Origin: Deltaproteobacteria bacterium
GTDB taxonomy: Bacteria > Myxococcota_C > UBA6777
Length of the DNA: 64,000 bases
Direction of reading: 5' to 3'
Assembly: GCA_002731275.1 (NCBI GenBank)
Contig: PCBK01000114.1
Coordinates: 40,237 to 104,236 of the forward strand
Positions 63,078 to 64,000 of this stretch are shown here, one piece after another; positions within the stretch are counted from its first letter, which is position 1, and each line of letters starts with the position of its first letter. The position numbers were made by a program, and so were the translations under genes. The notes under the pieces were generated by a model. That model did not search any database. It saw only the letters and a list, made by a program, of their open reading frames with translations, and was not told where the DNA came from.

Positions 63078-63180
63078 GCAACGCAAGGCATTGCATCCAC
63101 CTTTCACCAACGCAAAGCGTTGGATCTTCCTTGAAAACCTGACGGTTTTCTTGGATAGAATGGCTGATGACAGCCATTCT
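63078..63180. repeat. Cluster of four perfect or near-perfect hairpins
   Basis: Hairpins at 63078-63094 (GCAACGC arm, one G-T pair), 63107-63123 (CCAACGC/GCGTTGG, loop AAA), 63133-63150 (GAAAACC/GGTTTTC, loop TGAC) and 63157-63180 (10-bp arms AGAATGGCTG/CAGCCATTCT, loop ATGA). They start 42 bp after the HNH stop. None has a T-run, so they are not simple terminators. Confidence 0.7.
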
Positions 63181-63231
63181 GCACGGACACATTGAGGGAG
63201 TCGGTTGCATCGAGGAAACGGGATGATTGCC

Positions 63232-63276
63232 ATCTGCATGGGGTTTTGGGATGGTTGTTATCTGCATGGGGTTTTG
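63232..63276. repeat. 28-bp spaced direct repeat
   Basis: ATCTGCATGGGGTTTTG occurs at 63232-63248 and 63260-63276, a 28-bp period. Confidence 0.75.
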
Positions 63277-63277
63277 A

Positions 63278-63365
63278 GGGCGGGTCTTTAGACCTGCCCA
63301 ATTCTGAACGATGCGAGGCCGAAGGCATCGCGTACCCTCTCTATAGGCCCAGGTTTTCACCTGGG
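63278..63365 (+). repeat. 88-bp structured element, copy 1
   Basis: Begins with a 9-bp hairpin (GGGCGGGTC, loop TTTA, GACCTGCCC), has a central hairpin (CGATGC/GCATCG, 63309-63330), a conserved box CGTACCCTCTCTATAG (63331-63346) and ends with a 7-bp hairpin (CCCAGGT, loop TTTC, ACCTGGG). A second copy lies inverted at 63600-63687. Confidence 0.7.
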
Positions 63366-63535
63366 TGAACGGCCATTCGTATCCTTGCCATACGTATGTG
63401 GTTACGTTCGTATCCTGAACACCATGCGTACATGGTTACGTTCGTATCCTGAACACCATGCGTACATGGTTACGTTCGTATCCTGAACACCGTTCATATG
63501 TGGTTGTGTTCGTATTTGTTTGGTGTATCTTGGTG
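63366..63535. repeat. 34-bp tandem repeats
   Basis: Units start at 63366 (degenerate), 63400, 63434, 63468 and 63502 (degenerate), exactly 34 bp apart. The central units begin GGTTACGTTCGTATCCTGAA and two are identical. They lie between the two inverted 88-bp elements. Confidence 0.8.
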
Positions 63536-63599
63536 GATGGTTTTCGAGAGCGGGAGCATGGCTTGGATGGTTGGATAGAGGGATTCGTTTGGTTGGTAT

Positions 63600-63687
63600 C
63601 ACCGGGTTCAAACCCGGTGCTATGGAGAGGGTACGCTCGCCTCAAGGCTTCGCATTGATCTGAATGCGGTGGGACTCAAAGTCCCAC
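63600..63687 (-). repeat. 88-bp structured element, inverted copy 2
   Basis: Read on the minus strand it has the same order as copy 1: hairpin (GTGGGACT, loop TTG, AGTCCCAC, 63687-63669), spacer, box CGTACCCTCTCCATAG (63635-63620, 15 of 16 identical to copy 1), hairpin (CACCGGGTT/AACCCGGTG, 63619-63600). Same total length, 88 bp. Arm sequences differ but stay complementary. Confidence 0.7.
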
Positions 63688-63774
63688 CTCAGCGCAGAAT
63701 TGTGATGACATCGAATATATGGTCGGATGCCAGTAGGGTCGGGTCTTGTGCTCTTAAATCTACGTATATATCGG

Positions 63775-63817
63775 TATAATGGTCCCTCCTCTCGAAAGGT
63801 TTGAGAGGAGGGAAGAG
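63775..63817 (+). promoter_or_regulatory. Perfect -10 box followed by a strong hairpin
   Basis: TATAAT (63775-63780) lies a few bases before a 9-bp hairpin (CCTCCTCTC/GAGAGGAGG, about 63785-63811); GAGCC/GGCTC forms another just behind it. The -35 is weak. A structured transcript heading out of the window is possible; its identity is unknown. Confidence 0.4.
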
Positions 63818-64000
63818 CCGAAGGCTCAGGGTGGAGAGTTTGTTGAGGTGGATGATTGCAAGTGAAGACGCAAAAAACCCACTACAAGTATGCGAGCAAA
63901 AAGGAATGCAAGGATATGGCCTTGCTATATCCGCCAGAAAGAAGGGGATGAAATAGGATGGTCAGGGGAGTTTGCGGAGACACAAGTGCAACGTCCGCCG

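Larger units (their letters stand above)
63036..64000. other. Repeat- and hairpin-rich non-coding region
   Basis: 965 bp without a convincing gene. From left to right: two 11-bp GCCAACGCCAA units, four strong hairpins (63078-63180), a 28-bp direct repeat, an 88-bp structured element, 34-bp tandem repeats, the inverted 88-bp copy, a perfect -10 box and a second hairpin set. Short open frames, including one starting near 63958 and running off the edge, cannot be supported as genes. Confidence 0.6.

Noticed and set aside
63366..63535. CRISPR array
   Set aside because: The 34-bp units are directly adjacent with no unique spacers, and no cas genes are in the window.
63600..63619. tRNA T-arm (GGTTCAAACC-like)
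   Set aside because: No acceptor stem, anticodon arm or D-arm fits around it; it belongs to the inverted 88-bp element.

Overview
The window is bacterial and most likely comes from a Myxococcota-type (deltaproteobacterial) genome of moderate GC, about half by eye, which is lower than cultivated myxobacteria. The lineage call rests on family content. There is a MYXO-CTERM-like tail on a secreted glycosidase with MopE-type Cys/Asp motifs. There are PEGA domains, one on a PP2C phosphatase, and an MJ0042 zinc-finger/GYF/TPR membrane protein. There are large lipoproteins built from choice-of-anchor (ASPM/SPD-2/Hydin-like) repeats with a vWA domain, and the outer-membrane assembly proteins TamA-like/TamB. 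No rRNA, tRNA or CRISPR array was recognised.

Layout. Positions 1-2117 (minus) hold an ABC-2 exporter: permease cut by the window edge, plus ATPase. Positions 2268-7798 (minus) hold a Bat-like vWA operon (BatD-like, BatA, BatB, a two-TM protein, a TPR protein), with an acyl-CoA dehydrogenase 5 bp behind it. A PP2C-PEGA phosphatase is divergent (8019-9374). The convergent gap 9375-9974 carries an unusual 41-42 bp periodic repeat. Positions 9975-18190 (minus) hold three large lipoproteins; two are tandem paralogues with a vWA domain and one ends in a PKD-like domain. Positions 18630-24641 (plus) hold a PpiD/SurA-like chaperone, a Cys-rich secreted peptide, the zinc-finger/GYF/TPR protein and a divergent PurE-like protein. 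Positions 24652-29473 (minus) hold an FAD oxidase and TPR protein (overlapping pair) and an Ala/Gly-rich repetitive protein.

Positions 29707-31740 encode the MYXO-CTERM glycosidase. Positions 31745-34099 (minus) hold an outer-membrane barrel protein followed by an NTPase with an N-terminal RNxxAH (HEPN-like) motif, a candidate defence protein. Positions 34667-40796 (plus) hold an Omp85/TamA-like lipoprotein, GalU, an exported TldD-type metallopeptidase and FxsA. Positions 41205-47569 (plus) hold a DUF4919-like giant membrane protein, a PLP desulfhydrase/deaminase-like enzyme, a renalase-like FAD enzyme and a small four-TM protein. Positions 47541-50518 (minus) hold a bacterial dynamin and a translationally coupled membrane partner. 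Positions 50922-61186 (plus) appear to form one operon: an oversized TamB, then a MotA/ExbB-like channel, a MotB/OmpA-like stator and a novel membrane protein. A triple-PEGA protein and an HNH endonuclease follow. The last kilobase is non-coding and packed with hairpins, two inverted 88-bp elements and 34-bp tandem repeats.

The common theme is the cell envelope: outer-membrane assembly (TamA/TamB), periplasmic folding (PpiD), surface lipoproteins and membrane remodelling. The best candidates for undescribed biology are the stator trio behind tamB, the RNxxAH-STAND NTPase, the dynamin pair, the 41-42 bp phased repeat array and the composite repeat element near the right edge.
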